A DNA stretch of 6,375 nucleotides from Bacillota bacterium (GTDB lineage: Bacteria > Bacillota > Clostridia > Oscillospirales > Acutalibacteraceae), in contig JAEZJA010000269.1 in the NCBI GenBank assembly GCA_023415895.1, positions 1 through 6,375 on the forward strand, in the 5' to 3' direction. Below, in pieces: positions 5,556 through 6,375 of this stretch. Position numbers and translations under genes: made by a program. The notes beneath the pieces are model-generated. The model saw only the letters and a list, made by a program, of their open reading frames with translations. It was not told the DNA's origin and did no database searches. Numbering within the stretch: the stretch's first letter is position 1; the number at the start of each line of letters is the position of its first letter.

Positions 5556-6375
5556 TTATTTTTTAAAATAGTCCTGAATATACGACGCGAAGCTGTGTTC
5601 GCCCACCTCCGTGTCGCCGACCATATCCTCTGTCAGCGTCCACTTGGAAAATTTGATGATGGCTTCCTTGCCGTTCTTTTTCACTTTGTTAATCCACGCC
5701 AGCACGTCGAAAAGGAAGGGAGGAGCGAATTGAATGACCGGCTCTTTCCCGGCCGCGGCAAAAAACAACCTAGCCAGCTCCTCATAGGTGTAGGTTTCCT
5801 TGCCCCCGACATTATAGACCTTGCCGTCGTCGCTCATGTGCGCCACGATGAAATCGGCAAAATCGGGGGTATCCACAACGTTGCAGCGAATGGGCGTTTT
5901 GGTCTTTAGAAGAGAGACCGTACCCTTTTCAATCATGGGCGCGAACACCTTGGCAATGTCGTAGAAGTAGCCGGTCGGGCGAAAAATTACCCAGGTGAGT
6001 CCGCTGCGTTTGAGCTCGTTTTCAAATTTTGCTTTGGCATCGAGCATGGGGATGTCGGGTGCTTTATCCGTCTTGAGCACCGATATGTAGGCGAAATTTT
6101 TGACTCCTGCGCGTTTGGCTTCCACCAGCAAATTGAGGTTGGCACCGAAATCCACGTCATAGTGGGAAATGTGCGGGTTAGCGGTCGTGAGACCGACTGT
6201 GGTGATGACGGCTTGCGCCCCCTCGCACAACCCCTTGAGGCTGTCGGCATTGGTCATATCCACCTTAACCGCTTTGTAGGAGGTGCTGTCAAGCCCTTCG
6301 ATGTCGCGCACCACCATATCCGCGGCGATGACCTCGTGACCTGCAGCGACAAGAGAACGCAGAATATCCTGACCC
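5556..6375 (-). CDS. NmrA/atypical-SDR NAD(P)-binding protein (5' partial)
   Basis: Rossmann-fold protein of the atypical short-chain dehydrogenase group (NmrA / Ycf39-like NAD(P)H-binding). The 272 visible residues start mid-gene with GQDILRSLVAAGHEVIAADM, i.e. just after the GATGxxG dinucleotide-binding loop, which lies beyond the window edge; only some 10-15 residues should be missing. Then come VVRD, AVKVDMTNADSLKGLCEGAQ (Asp at the end of beta-3), VITTVGLT, VKNFAYISVLK, DAKAKFENELKRSGLTWVIF with RPTGYFYD following, VVDTPDFADFIVAHM, and YNVGGKETYTYEELARLFFA. This order is typical of the family. The classical SDR Tyr-x-x-x-Lys is not evident; the DAKAKFE lysine occupies the usual NmrA-type position. 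The ATG at 6317 is an internal Met, not the start, because the frame upstream encodes conserved sequence. These proteins act as oxidoreductases, epimerases or redox sensors; the substrate here cannot be read from sequence. A terminator follows, so it is probably a separate transcript from the membrane genes. Confidence 0.85.
   Translation of the reverse strand, partial: GQDILRSLVAAGHEVIAADMVVRDIEGLDSTSYKAVKVDMTNADSLKGLCEGAQAVITTVGLTTANPHISHYDVDFGANLNLLVEAKRAGVKNFAYISVLKTDKAPDIPMLDAKAKFENELKRSGLTWVIFRPTGYFYDIAKVFAPMIEKGTVSLLKTKTPIRCNVVDTPDFADFIVAHMSDDGKVYNVGGKETYTYEELARLFFAAAGKEPVIQFAPPFLFDVLAWINKVKKNGKEAIIKFSKWTLTEDMVGDTEVGEHSFASYIQDYFKK

Noticed and set aside
5478..5909. Plus-strand open frame of 143 codons
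   Set aside because: Antisense to the NmrA-like gene and across its terminator; no ribosome binding site and no domain.

Overview
The window carries most of an autoinducer-2 (AI-2) uptake and breakdown operon (lsr type) on the + strand, and a separate, convergent group of genes on the - strand. Several things suggest a low-to-mid GC Gram-positive anaerobe of the Clostridia: the substrate-binding protein is a lipoprotein with a typical Gram-positive Cys lipobox, the Shine-Dalgarno sites are strong (AGGAGG, AAGGAGG), and the proteins are clearly diverged from the enterobacterial Lsr proteins. This placement is inference; there is no rRNA or other taxonomic marker in the window.

Left part (1-3953, + strand): lsrC (permease, 5' end cut by the window), lsrD (second permease, overlapping lsrC by one base), lsrB (AI-2-binding lipoprotein) and lsrF (thiolase acting on the phosphorylated AI-2 breakdown product). 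This is the C-D-B-F order of the enterobacterial lsrACDBFG operon. The ATPase LsrA, kinase LsrK, isomerase LsrG and repressor LsrR are not in the window. In the known pathway LsrB captures AI-2, LsrC/LsrD with LsrA import it, LsrK phosphorylates it, and LsrG and LsrF degrade it to dihydroxyacetone phosphate and acetyl-CoA. The gaps on both sides of lsrB hold RNA stem-loops: a bulged one before it and a perfect 17-bp hairpin without a T-tract after it. An intrinsic terminator follows lsrF, so lsrG is not placed directly after lsrF as it is in enterobacteria.

Right part (3970-6375, - strand): reading 5' to 3' on the - strand, there is an NmrA/atypical-SDR NAD(P)-binding protein (N-terminus cut by the window) ending in its own terminator; then a DUF1295/steroid 5-alpha-reductase-like membrane protein gene broken by an apparent 1-nt frameshift near 5225; then a small multi-spanning membrane protein of unknown function whose start overlaps the preceding stop (ATGA). 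The last two look like one translationally coupled unit.

I see no CRISPR, tRNA, rRNA, insertion sequence or phage gene, and no clearly new system. The most interesting point is that LsrB keeps four of the six classical AI-2-contacting residues and changes the other two (Pro to Asn, Ala to Ser), which makes it a non-canonical LsrB.
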